From: Isosphaeraceae bacterium EP7
GTDB taxonomy: Bacteria; Planctomycetota; Planctomycetia; Isosphaerales; Isosphaeraceae
Direction: 5' to 3'
DNA length: 64,000 nt
Assembly (NCBI GenBank): GCA_038400315.1
Contig: CP151667.1
Span: 3,297,174 to 3,361,173 of the forward strand
A program made the translations under genes and the position numbers. This document shows positions 45,493 to 54,748 of the stretch, piece after piece; within the stretch, counting starts at the first letter, position 1, and each line of letters opens with the position of its first letter. The notes beneath the pieces are model-generated. The model searched no databases and had not been told where the DNA came from. It saw only the letters and a program-made list of their open reading frames with translations.

Positions 45493-46272
45493 TCAGAGCC
45501 CGTCGAAGGCCGCGGCGTGCGCCGGGTCCTTGGCGACGGCCGGCCAGCGGGCCTCGGAGAAGGTGCGGAAGGCCCAGACCGCCATCGGCGGGGCCAGGAC
45601 GAAGGCCAGGATCCAGGTCGTCTTGTCGTGGCGGCCGGGGAACTCGGCGTCGCGGCGCGCCATCAGGCCGAGCAGCTCGCGGCACCAGGCCCGCACGAGC
45701 GAACCGACGGCCAGGGCGATGCCCAGCCACAGCCAGGGCTCGGGGTGGTGGGAGACGGCCAAGGTCGCCACGATCAGGAGGGCGGCCGCCAGCCGAATCT
45801 TCGTCCCGACCGTGGCCCTCGACATCCAGTCTTCCACGCTGCGCCAGCTCCAGCCGGCACCGCCAGTGGGGGCCGGCGCGGGCAGGCCAAGGGACCTGCG
45901 GTGGAGGCAGAAGAGAGGGACACCCAGAGGCGCGAGGAGCAGCATCAAGATCGCCCAGGTCGACTTGTCGCGGAACCCCGGGAAGTCGGCGTCGGCCATC
46001 GCCATGAGCGTCGAGAACTCGGCGACCCAGAACCAGACCAGGGCGGCAAACGCCATCAGGCCCAGCGCGAACACGGGGCCGGGGCCGGGCGCCAGGATCA
46101 GGACGAGGAAGGCCGCCTGGAGCACCACCGCGATGGCAACCTGCCGGGCCGTCAGCGACCGGATTCCGTCAACCAGGCCCGACGGGCGTGGGGGGCCGGC
46201 GAGGGCGTTGTCCACCAGCATGACGACCAGCAGCGTCAGGGCCGAGAGGCCCGCCAGCACCAGGACTTCCAT
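45493..46272 (-). CDS. membrane protein with duplicated PLDc_N-like motif
   Basis: A 259-residue integral membrane protein with about six helices. It contains two copies of the motif seen in its neighbour: F-P-G-F-R-D-K-S-T-W-A-I-L-M-L-L-L-A-P-L-G and F-P-G-R-H-D-K-T-T-W-I-L-A-F-V-L-A-P-P, about 120 residues apart, which points to internal duplication. The ATG at 46272 is chosen over GTG at 46317 because GGAGG lies 10 bases ahead of it. Function unknown. Confidence 0.75.
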   Translation of the reverse strand: MEVLVLAGLSALTLLVVMLVDNALAGPPRPSGLVDGIRSLTARQVAIAVVLQAAFLVLILAPGPGPVFALGLMAFAALVWFWVAEFSTLMAMADADFPGFRDKSTWAILMLLLAPLGVPLFCLHRRSLGLPAPAPTGGAGWSWRSVEDWMSRATVGTKIRLAAALLIVATLAVSHHPEPWLWLGIALAVGSLVRAWCRELLGLMARRDAEFPGRHDKTTWILAFVLAPPMAVWAFRTFSEARWPAVAKDPAHAAAFDGL

Positions 46273-46347
46273 GGGCGACCGCCCTCCGGTTGAGTTCGCG
46301 TTGGAATCGGTGGGCACGATTCTGATGGATGTGGCTGGATGCGACGC

Positions 46348-46382
46348 GGCCGGGGCCCCCTTCGATGGTGGAGGCCCCGGCC
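46348..46382 (-). terminator. hairpin terminator
   Basis: Perfect 10-bp stem (46348-46357 with 46373-46382) 47 bases past the stop of the minus-strand gene at 46429; no U-run. Confidence 0.5.
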
Positions 46383-46428
46383 CGCGGGCGGTCGAGCGAT
46401 GCGTCGGCCCTTTGGCCGATCGATCGGG

Positions 46429-47478
46429 TCAGGCCATGCTGCGGTAGATGGCCATGCCGGCGGCGCCCAGGCCGGCGGCGGTGGCCAGTCGGAGGCGGTT
46501 GGTGTAGTAGCCCTTGGTCGCCTCGTCGGCCCTGATGTAGCCGACGACCGAGGCCAGGCAGACGAGGGTGAAGCCCAGGGCACCGCCCAGCTTCAGCAGC
46601 CGGCCGCCGACCTGCTCGCGCTCATACTGGCGGACGATCCTGGTCCGGTTGTCGCGGGAGAGGTCGGCCTGGAGCGTGGCCTTGTACATGGTCCCGTAGT
46701 CCTTCGTGACCGGCACGACCTGGATGTCCTGGATCAAGCGGCTGGCCTCGCGGGGCAGGCGGGCCCAGGTGCGCGGGACGTTGGGCTCCAGCCATTCGGC
46801 GACCCGGCGTTCCAGCAGGAGCTTGGCGTCCTTGCGGGCGCGGTCCTCGTCGGCCGAGATCCGGCCGGCCACGACCTGGCGGCGGCCTGCCTCGGCGACG
46901 CCTGCCTTGGCGAGCATCGAGTCGGCGACGACCTTGACCTTGGAGTTGCCGGATTTGGGCAAGACAGAGCCGACGACGACCTCGGCGGGCTCGTCGTGAT
47001 CGGCGTCGTCCTCGCCGACCTTGATGTTGATCGTGCCGAGCTTCTCGAGGCCGGCCCTGGACAGGGTCTCGCGGACCTTCTGCTCGAGCTGGCCGAGCTT
47101 CGCCTCCAGCCTCGCCAGCCCTCGGATCGGCGGCTCGGGCGGGGCGGGGGGCTCGGGGGGGGCCGGCGGGGCGAGGGCTCCGTGGTCGTCATCCCACGAG
47201 TCGTCCGAGATCGTGGTGACCGCGGAGGACTCGGTGACGCGGCGATCGTTGCGGGCAAGATGCCGGGCGAACGCCTTGCGGGGGGCCGGACTGCCATCGG
47301 GGTCGTTGGCGTGCTCGACGATGGTGACGGGCCGGCCTTCGTCGTCCTGGACGACCATGACGCGCAGGTCGGACGCGACGGGTCGCGGCGGGGGCGGCGC
47401 CGGGTGATGGTGGCGGCCACCTCGGATGGCGTGGATGGCGAGCCAGCCCATGAAGAACAGCAGGGCGAATCGTTTCAT
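46429..47478 (-). CDS. hypothetical membrane protein
   Basis: A 349-residue protein with an N-terminal hydrophobic segment (F-A-L-L-F-F-M-G-W-L-A-I-H), a Pro-rich linker (A-P-P-A-P-P-E-P-P), a central charged helical domain (L-E-A-K-L-G-Q-L-E-Q-K-V-R-E-T) and two C-terminal helices (G-A-L-G-F-T-L-V-C-L-A-S-V-V-G-Y and L-A-T-A-A-G-L-G-A-A-G-M). A stretch of acidic residues and His near the N-terminus (H-H-H) is notable. Not recognised. ATG at 47478 gives the hydrophobic N-terminus; the frame extends to 47523 without further features. Confidence 0.75.
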   Translation of the reverse strand: MKRFALLFFMGWLAIHAIRGGRHHHPAPPPPRPVASDLRVMVVQDDEGRPVTIVEHANDPDGSPAPRKAFARHLARNDRRVTESSAVTTISDDSWDDDHGALAPPAPPEPPAPPEPPIRGLARLEAKLGQLEQKVRETLSRAGLEKLGTINIKVGEDDADHDEPAEVVVGSVLPKSGNSKVKVVADSMLAKAGVAEAGRRQVVAGRISADEDRARKDAKLLLERRVAEWLEPNVPRTWARLPREASRLIQDIQVVPVTKDYGTMYKATLQADLSRDNRTRIVRQYEREQVGGRLLKLGGALGFTLVCLASVVGYIRADEATKGYYTNRLRLATAAGLGAAGMAIYRSMA

Positions 47479-47734
47479 CGAAGGTCCGTCCGATCCTTGC
47501 TCGACTCGCGTCGAGGGGCCCAACTCACGGCCCCTGGCCGTCGGTTCGGTCCCGCGTCCGTTCGCGGTCTTGACACCATGGAATTCGCCGGCCGAGGGCG
47601 ATTATTCGGCCTCTTTGCGGTCCTGGGATGCCGCCAGTTCAAGGCGGCCCAGGAGACGGAGCAAGCCCCGGTCGGGCCGATGGGCCGGATCGGGGCTCGG
47701 AGACGGATTGGGCGTTTTCGGCCGCGCGAGTCGA

Positions 47735-49828
47735 TCAGGCGACGCGGGCGGCGGTCGGGTTCTCGGCCAGGTAGCGTGCGTATCGCGCGGCGGCCTGATC
47801 CCAGGGGCTGGAAAGCTGGAGCACGACGGCCGTGACGACCAGGCTGGCCACGCCCCAGGCGCTGGGCATGTCCCAGAGGGGCGAGAGGATCAGGCCGATC
47901 AGCCCCGCCTTGACCACGGGCCAGACCCGGAACCGCTTCGGCCGGTCGCGGTCGGTCAGCTTCCACCATCCGCAGAGGGCGAAGGCCAGGGCGAAGAAGA
48001 GTCCCATGCTCAGCGACTCGGGCATGTTCATGTTGTAGGAGCCGAAGGCGTCGGTGACGACCCGGATCGACTGGCCAACAACTGGCGGGCCGACCCGCGT
48101 TGCGTCGGCCAGGGCCTGCGCGGCCATGCCGACGCCGACGCCGATGACGGCATAGCCGGCGCGTCGGCCCAGCCGGTCGATCTTGCGGCCTTCCCAGAAT
48201 TTGTTGGCGGCCATCAGGGCCCAGGCCCCGGCCAGCGAGACGCCGAAGAGGCAGGCAAGCGGCTGCGGCTGCCGGGCGAAGTCGGCGGCGAAGGCGGTCA
48301 GGCCCAGACCTCCGGCGAGCAGGGCCGTCAGCGGCGCGACCCAGATCATCGACGTGGCCAGCTCGGCCACCCTGGCCCTCGGGGGGGGCAGGGGACCGGG
48401 AGCGGGGGGCGGCGGCGGGACCTTGGCGGCGAAGGCGCGGCGGACCAGGCGGGCGGCGCTTTGGCGGGCCTCGGCGGAGTTCGCCCAGGCCCGGGCAATC
48501 GGCGCGGTCCGATCCCGCTTCCGGCCGCGTGCCAGCCGGTCCTTGGCGCTCTCCCGCCACTCCGCGGCGATCTGCATCGTGGTCTTCGGCGGCGTGGTGT
48601 CCGGCCCGATGTAGAAGACGGGCTCCTCGTCGCCGATTCGGTGGACCTGCTCGGCGGCGGGCCGGGGGGCCTGCGCCGGGGCCGGCCTGGGCGCGGGCTG
48701 GGCGGCGGGGGCCTCGGGCTGGCGGGCGGCGAACGGGTTGGGAATCCGGAATCCGCCACGCCTGGCGTCGCCGATGATCCGGACCTCGGGGGGGGCCGGG
48801 GCCGCGGCGCCCAGCATCTCCATGACGGCGGCCTGGCGGTGCGCCGGGTCCTTCGACATCGCCTTCTCGGCGATCGCGCGGTAGGGCTCCGGCAGCGCCG
48901 AGACGTCGGGCCGCGCGGTCAGGTGCTTCATCAGGATCTCGCCGACGGACTCCCCCTGGAAGGGGACGCGGCCGGTGAGCATCTCATGCAGGACGACGCC
49001 GATGGCGTAGATGTCGATGGGCGTGTGGTACCGGCCGCTGGCGATCTCGGGGGCCATGTAGTGGCAGGTGCCGACCGACTCGGACTGGCCGCCGTCCTGG
49101 CTGCCGGTGATCAGCTTGGCCAGGCCGTAGTCGCCGATCTTGACGACCCCGTCTTCCATGAACAGGTTGGCCGGCTTCAGGTCGCGGTGGACGATCCCGT
49201 GGTCGTGGAGGTAGGCGACCCCCTCGACGAGCCCCTTGAGCCAGGCGTCGACGTCGGGCAGCGGCATCCCGTCGGGGTATTGCGCCAGGACGTTGGCCAG
49301 GCTCGGGCCGTTGACGTATTCCATGATGACGAAGGTGTCGCCCTCGTCGGTGGTCTTCAGATCATAGATCGCGATCAGGTTGGGGCTCTTGAGGTTCATG
49401 CATTGCACGACCCCCCGGCGCTCGATGTCGAGGTTGCGGGTGATGAGCTTGAGGGCGACTTCCTTGCCCGAGTCGGAGGTGGCGTAGTAGACCTCGCCGA
49501 AGCCGCCCCGGCCGACGGCCCGCTTGATCGTGTAGCCTTCCAGGGGGCGGGCGCCCGAGGTGAACGTATAGCGGACTCGGTCGACCCTGGGCTTGGGCTC
49601 GGCCGCGGGCGGCGCGGGGTGGGTGGCGGGGTCGGCGACCTCGGTCGGCTTCCTGATGGGGGCCGAGCCGTCGGGTCCGACGTGGGCGACGGTCTCTTCC
49701 AGCGTGTCGCCGGGCAGGTCCTGGGCCGTTGCGTTCGTCACGGGTCTCGCTCCGCCAGCCTTGGGATCGTCGCCGGGGGTCCGCCTGGGGCCGCCGCCGG
49801 TGCGTGGGGCCTTCACCTCGATGTTCAT
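47735..49828 (-). CDS. membrane Ser/Thr protein kinase
   Basis: A 697-residue Hanks-type kinase from the ATG at 49828 (the frame starts at 49936). The kinase domain begins near residue 95: glycine loop G-R-G-G-F-G-E-V (106-113), catalytic Lys in V-A-L-K (K127), H-R-D-L-K-P-A-N (214 on) and the metal loop, here D-Y-G (233-235) instead of DFG, then M-A-P-E. A long Pro/Ala linker leads to several membrane helices (from about 490), so the kinase domain faces the cytoplasm. An FHA protein, a phosphothreonine reader, is encoded next to it. Planctomycetes carry many such kinases; substrate unknown. Confidence 0.92.
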   Translation of the reverse strand: MNIEVKAPRTGGGPRRTPGDDPKAGGARPVTNATAQDLPGDTLEETVAHVGPDGSAPIRKPTEVADPATHPAPPAAEPKPRVDRVRYTFTSGARPLEGYTIKRAVGRGGFGEVYYATSDSGKEVALKLITRNLDIERRGVVQCMNLKSPNLIAIYDLKTTDEGDTFVIMEYVNGPSLANVLAQYPDGMPLPDVDAWLKGLVEGVAYLHDHGIVHRDLKPANLFMEDGVVKIGDYGLAKLITGSQDGGQSESVGTCHYMAPEIASGRYHTPIDIYAIGVVLHEMLTGRVPFQGESVGEILMKHLTARPDVSALPEPYRAIAEKAMSKDPAHRQAAVMEMLGAAAPAPPEVRIIGDARRGGFRIPNPFAARQPEAPAAQPAPRPAPAQAPRPAAEQVHRIGDEEPVFYIGPDTTPPKTTMQIAAEWRESAKDRLARGRKRDRTAPIARAWANSAEARQSAARLVRRAFAAKVPPPPPAPGPLPPPRARVAELATSMIWVAPLTALLAGGLGLTAFAADFARQPQPLACLFGVSLAGAWALMAANKFWEGRKIDRLGRRAGYAVIGVGVGMAAQALADATRVGPPVVGQSIRVVTDAFGSYNMNMPESLSMGLFFALAFALCGWWKLTDRDRPKRFRVWPVVKAGLIGLILSPLWDMPSAWGVASLVVTAVVLQLSSPWDQAAARYARYLAENPTAARVA

Positions 49829-50074
49829 CGCCGCGGCGTTGCCGCCGGCCTGGCGGGGGCCGGCCTCGCCCCGACTTTCGCGAGAAACCCGGCGGGCCGC
49901 CCTCGCCATTGTCGCCAATCGTCCCGGAATCTTCAAACTCGCCCCCTCGGCCGGGACGTCCCGCCCGCGTCGTTCGTGTGAGTCGCCTGGGTCGTTGTCG
50001 CCTTGTCCGGTGTCATTCGCATGCCGGGGGCCTACATTCGAGGGAATGCGGGCGAGTTTGCCGGTTCGTTCGGA

Positions 50075-51574
50075 TCAGGCCAGGCCGGGTGCCGGCCGGT
50101 GTGCCAGCGGTTCGAGGCTGAACGAGAAGCCGTCGCCCAGGACGCTGGACTTGAGGGTGAGCGGGGCCCTGGCCGAGCTGGCCCGGCCGTCGACATCGAA
50201 GGCGCCCGGGGCGCGGCACCAGAGCGCCCCTCCCTGGCGGTACAAGACCACCGGCTTCTCCAGCTCGATGGACTGGATGTGCGACTGCGGGCCGGGGCCG
50301 ATGATGCAGGTCTCGGCCATGAGCAGGACGCCGTCGACGGCCAGCGGGAGGCGGTGGCGGCTGACGATCTCGAGCCTGGCGGTGGCCGACGCCGGGCTCG
50401 GCTGGTGGAATTCCAGCTCCACCGTCGAGCCCAGGCGGATCACGTCGCCGTGCCGCAGCGGGGCCGGCCCGTCGACCGCCTTGCCGTTGAGGTGGCACGA
50501 CCGGTTGGGCCGCAGGATGTACCCTTCGCCGTCGCGGACGATCCGAGCGTGGTCGCGCGACAGGTCGCCCAGAAGCGGGATGTCGGCCGTGGAGTCGGGC
50601 CCGGCGCGGCCGAGCACCACCTCATCGTCGAGGCAGACGAGGTAGCCGCCGACGGCGTCGAGCCAGAGCAGGAACCGCCCGCCGGGGCTTGCCGAGGAGG
50701 CTTTGGAGAGCGGCCTGGCGGCGCCGTTGGCGCCCGGGTTCTGGTCCGGGGCCTCGGCGGCCTGCGGCGCCTGCGGCCTGGGTTGGTCGCTGATGGTGCG
50801 GCCTCCTGGGTCGGGGGTCTGCTGGGCGACGCGCCCGCCGCGGTCGGGCCAGGCCATCGAGCCGGGGCCGATGGCGGCGATCCGCTGCCAGGCCTGGGTC
50901 CTGGCCTGGCGCGCGGCGGGATGCTCGGGGATCAGGTCGAGCACCGACTCGGCGGCGGCCAGGACCCGGGCCCACTGCTTCTGCTCGAGCGCGGCGTAGA
51001 GGGCCTCGACACGCGGTGCGGCGTCGTTGCGCCTGGATTCGACCTGGCGGCGGGCGGCGGCCAGGGGGTCGGCGGCCGACCCCTGGGCGAGCCGCTCGGC
51101 GCGGTCGAGATTCTCGTGGGCGCGGCCGAACTCGCCGCGGCGTGCGTCGCTCTCGGCGGTCGCCCAGGCCTCGGCCGCCTCTCCGAGCCGCCGAAGCGCG
51201 GGGCCGCCGACCTTGAGCCGGCCCAGTTCCTCGACGCGGTCGATCACGCGGCCGGGGTCGCCTGCCTCCAGGTCGGCCCTCGCCTCGCGGGCGGCACGGT
51301 CGGCCAGCGACAGTCGGGCGGCGGCCAGGGCGTCGGGGGGGGCGGCCAGCCGCTCGGCCAGGCCGAGGTCGCCGAGGGCGCCGGCCAGGTCGTCGGCCTC
51401 GCCGCGGCGCACCCCGCGGGCGATCAGGTCCATGGCCATCCGGCCCCGGAGCCGGACGGCCTGCTGATGGTCGACCACGTCGGGGCGGCCGGCCAGGGCC
51501 AGCGCCTCGTCATATCGACCGGCGCGGGCCGCCTCTTCCGCCTGCTTCAAGACCACTCGCCACTGTCCCAGCAT
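50075..51574 (-). CDS. FHA-domain protein
   Basis: A 499-residue protein. The N-terminal 230 residues are helical, Ala/Arg/Glu-rich, with TPR-like repeats (A-A-R-A-G-R-Y-D-E-A-L-A-L-A-G). After a Pro-rich linker the C-terminal part has an FHA domain: G-R-A-G-P-D-S-T-A-D-I-P, L-S-R-D-H-A-R-I-V, H-L-N-G-K-A-V and L-R-H-G-D-V-I-R-L-G (about 325-400). FHA domains bind phosphothreonine peptides, so it is a likely target or adaptor of the kinase encoded 250 bases downstream. ATG at 51574 is preferred because homology starts near there; 51601 is possible. Confidence 0.88.
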   Translation of the reverse strand: MLGQWRVVLKQAEEAARAGRYDEALALAGRPDVVDHQQAVRLRGRMAMDLIARGVRRGEADDLAGALGDLGLAERLAAPPDALAAARLSLADRAAREARADLEAGDPGRVIDRVEELGRLKVGGPALRRLGEAAEAWATAESDARRGEFGRAHENLDRAERLAQGSAADPLAAARRQVESRRNDAAPRVEALYAALEQKQWARVLAAAESVLDLIPEHPAARQARTQAWQRIAAIGPGSMAWPDRGGRVAQQTPDPGGRTISDQPRPQAPQAAEAPDQNPGANGAARPLSKASSASPGGRFLLWLDAVGGYLVCLDDEVVLGRAGPDSTADIPLLGDLSRDHARIVRDGEGYILRPNRSCHLNGKAVDGPAPLRHGDVIRLGSTVELEFHQPSPASATARLEIVSRHRLPLAVDGVLLMAETCIIGPGPQSHIQSIELEKPVVLYRQGGALWCRAPGAFDVDGRASSARAPLTLKSSVLGDGFSFSLEPLAHRPAPGLA

Positions 51575-51810
51575 GGTTGACTCGCCGCCCGGTAAGACCA
51601 TGGGGAGGAACCCACTCGCCGAAGGAAGGCCGCCAGGCCAGAAGGCCCCGGCCGAATCGTCCCGACCTCGCCCCGCGGCCGGCGGACTGGCCGGCCCCTC
51701 GCATCACTCATTCGTGCGATTCGTCGCCGTGGTTCGATGGATTCGATCGGATTCGCGGGATGGTTTTCCGCCCCGTTTTCCGGCCGCCCGTTCAATGGTC
51801 CGACCCCGCC

Positions 51811-51842
51811 CGGCCCCCCGACCCGGACGGTCGAGGGGGCCG
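51811..51842 (-). terminator. hairpin after coiled-coil protein gene
   Basis: 8-bp arms CGGCCCCC (51811-51818) and GGGGGCCG (51835-51842), 36 bases beyond the stop of the minus-strand gene at 51878. The 51575-51877 gap holds nothing else I can support. Confidence 0.4.
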
Positions 51843-51877
51843 GAGCGGGGCCGGGGGGCACTCGGGTTGGCCGGGGA

Positions 51878-52693
51878 TCAGAGGCTCTTCTCGGTCCCCT
51901 TCAGCTCGACCGCCTTGGCGGCGGGGCCGAACTTCACGTCCACTTCCTTGACCACGTCGCGGCTGGGGTCGATCACCACCGGGGCACCGTCAACCGGGCG
52001 GCCTTCCATCTCGGCGACGCGGGCCATGATGTTGAGCCGCTTGTCCAGGTCGGCCACCGTCTGCTTGGCGCGGGCCAGGGCGCTGTCGTCGAAGTTGAAC
52101 TCGTTGTACGTCTGGGTCGCCTCGATCTCCTTGAGCCGGGCCTCGATGCCCTCGACCTTGGCGGCGAGCACCTTCTTCGCGTCGTGCATGCCCATCAGCT
52201 TCGTGCGGGCGGCGATGACGGCCTTCTCCTTGGACTTGAGCGTCGCTTCCTTCGACGTCAGGGTCCGCTCGCAGCGGTTGTAGCCGTCCAGGCGAGCCTT
52301 CAGGCCTTCGGTCACCTCGTCGCGGGTGTAGGAGACCGACCCGGTCAGGCGGAACTCACCGGTGTCCAGGCTCTGCCTCAGGGCGAGGATCTCGGCCTTC
52401 TGGCTGCCCAGGTTGGCCGCCGTCGTGGCGATCTCCGACTTGAGGGTGTCAACTTCCTCCTCGGCCCGGGCGAGCAACTCGCGATTGTCGCGGATGGCCG
52501 GCTCGAGCTCGGAGATCATGTCGCGGGCCCGGTCGATCTCGAACGGCAGCGGCACCGAGTCCTTGGCGGTGTGGCGGACCTTGTGGAAGGCCGTCTTGAC
52601 GTAGCTGGGGGCAGACGTGCCGAAGGCCAGATACAGGGCGCCGGCGGTCAGGGCGGCCCCGGCGACACCCTTCTTCATGAGCTTGCAAACCAT
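51878..52693 (-). CDS. exported coiled-coil protein
   Basis: A 271-residue protein with an N-terminal signal or anchor (V-A-G-A-A-L-T-A-G-A-L-Y-L-A-F-G) and two long coiled-coil stretches (R-A-R-D-M-I-S-E-L-E-P-A-I ... A-E-E-E-V-D-T-L-K-S-E-I, and L-A-A-K-V-E-G-I-E-A-R-L-K-E-I-E-A-T). A PspA-like or membrane-tethering role is possible but not shown. GGGAG lies 10 bases before the ATG at 52693. Confidence 0.82.
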   Translation of the reverse strand: MVCKLMKKGVAGAALTAGALYLAFGTSAPSYVKTAFHKVRHTAKDSVPLPFEIDRARDMISELEPAIRDNRELLARAEEEVDTLKSEIATTAANLGSQKAEILALRQSLDTGEFRLTGSVSYTRDEVTEGLKARLDGYNRCERTLTSKEATLKSKEKAVIAARTKLMGMHDAKKVLAAKVEGIEARLKEIEATQTYNEFNFDDSALARAKQTVADLDKRLNIMARVAEMEGRPVDGAPVVIDPSRDVVKEVDVKFGPAAKAVELKGTEKSL

Positions 52694-54748
52694 GGTCGCG
52701 ATCTCCCTTCGTGCAGGAGGCCCGTCAAACTGGCGGCGGCCCCGGCTGCCCGGCGTTGCGTTGGCGGTGTCGTTGTCAGATTCGTTCGCTGGGCGGCCCG
52801 TCCCGGCTCGTCTCACCGGTTTCCGGCCCCACACAGAGAATTTCGGGAAGCCCCGACCATTATTGGGTCTCCATTGAAAATTCGAGGCCCGTCCCCGGAC
52901 CTCCTGGGAACTGCCTCCGACGAGCCTCGCTCCATGGACCCCTCGACCCGGACCATGCCAGCCCGGACACCTCACCGAGCGGGCCGACCGGGATTGGGTT
53001 CGTTTTTCGAAGGCGGGCGGCAAAGTCCCGAGGATGTCCGAGCGAAGTGGCGAAATTGCCAGGACTTAGGGAGAAATTGGGTTCGCTTCGTTTTGTCGAA
53101 TTGGGTTCGTTTCGTACGGCGGCTTGAATTCAATCTGGAAGCTCTGGGTCGGTCGCATTCCTGGGGAAATCAATGTAAGTGTTTCTGAATAAACGATTTC
53201 TGGGAGAAAGCGATTTGTCTTGTGTGGCCACTGCATGGCATGGTGCGACCCGCTCTCCTGCTCTTGGCGAACGTCACGCATCCCGTCGATCAGGTACCGG
53301 CTTGTCCGGCAGAGACCGTTGCGGCCGGGCATGCCTCTGGCTTTGGAAGATTCGCGTCGTCAAAGAACGGCCCGGGTCGCGGCTGGATGGCGGGCGAGGC
53401 CTCCGCACGATCGCGGAGAGCCTCCTTGAATACCATCCTTAGAAAGGTTGATTTCCTCCCTCCTATTTTGGGATGGGGCGAAAATACAACGCAGGCCCCT
53501 GTCCCCATCGGGGGGACGTCGCACGGAATCGCCGAGTTGACGCCTCTATCTTCTGGTGGTCCAATCCGGGGGATGCCCGAGATCTCAGGCGACATGCCCA
53601 TCGGCGGGGAGTCGGGCCGGACTCACCGGGGCACGAGGCAGGGCTGTGCGAACGCCCCGTTTTGGCGAATCCCGTTCGGGCCCGTTGGACTGATCCGTGG
53701 GTTGTCTGTCGGGAGGACAGCCCCGAGGAAGAGGAGGGTGGGCCTCGGGACGGAGCGGCGGTCGAGGGCCCCGGCGAGCCATGAGGACCACCGGCACGGG
53801 GCAGGTGCCAGATCAGAGGATGTCATCGTCGGGCGGCTCCTGTCGGGATCTCAGGCAGGTGTTGTCACCGCCAGCGTCCCGGTCGGGCCGGCCTTCGTCC
53901 GCCCGATCCTCGTTCGGAGCCGGCGAGCCATGCCCGACTTCCGGGCCTTGCTCCGCTCCATCGCGGGGCGTCTATCGCTGTCTTTCGGCGAGTGCTCCGT
54001 CCTCGCTGAGAGCGACGACCTCAACGGATGCTGCCACGCGTTAAGCGACCTCGGTCACATGGAGACGCCGTTCGACGGCTGGATGCGCCGGGTCGAGTGA
54101 CGCGTCCTCATTTCGCACTCCGCGTGGCGCTGGACCCGCATTCTCCTGCACGTCGATGGGAGCGACCAGGTGGCGATCGAGCGCTGCCCGACCTGCATCG
54201 AGAATTCTTGGCCGGGCGCGCCGTGATCGGCGTCGATGGGATCGAGGCGGCGATCGAGCAACGTTTCATCAAAAGGCACGGTGAACCCTGGGATGAGCCC
54301 CCCGCGACGAGCACCACGATCGTCGCCTGATTCAGGGCCGTAGGCGCCGAAGCGAACCTCGTCGCCGAGCCATCAGCTTCGCGACCAGGGCTGCAAGGCC
54401 CCGCGCACCCAGTCCGGATGCACCGGGTCGCGGGACGTGCAGCTTGAGAAGAAGGGACCATGAATAGGCGGTCCCTGACTCCTCAGCCGAATTCGCCAAC
54501 AGGATCCGGTGGTCTTCGGGACGGTTGAGCACATGACCCGAGGACCAAGCGTCCGCTCGGGAGTTGCTGAAAGGGATGGCTGATAGTGCCCTCTATTCTA
54601 TGTTGCATTCGCCGGTGAGTGTCCCGGAGGTGTCACTCCGAGCCGCCCAGCGGTTGGCCGGCGCCGCACACGCCCGGAGAGGGGGCGCCGGCCGCTTCGA
54701 CCGAACTGCGGGGCCGAGCTTACAGGGGATCGCAGCCCGGTCCCCCGA
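52694..54748. other. 2-kb gene-poor region
   Basis: No gene can be supported. Long open frames exist on both strands (for example 53222-54100), but they carry no domain, ribosome-binding site or secretion signal, and frames overlap on all strands. Base composition is less uniformly GC-rich than the neighbours. It contains repeated ATTGGGTTCG motifs (52993-53109). It may hold decayed genes or dispersed repeats. Confidence 0.55.
52993..53109. repeat. ATTGGGTTCG repeats
   Basis: Exact copies of ATTGGGTTCG at 52993-53002, 53076-53085 and 53100-53109; the last two lie in a 24-base period with similar flanks (AATTGGGTTCG-C/T-TTCG). Read on the minus strand the unit encodes E-T-N-P-I / E-A-N-P-I. 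Confidence 0.6.

Noticed and set aside
53222-54100. 292-codon open frame in the gene desert
   Set aside because: No recognised domain, ribosome-binding site or signal peptide; overlapping open frames exist on the other strand.
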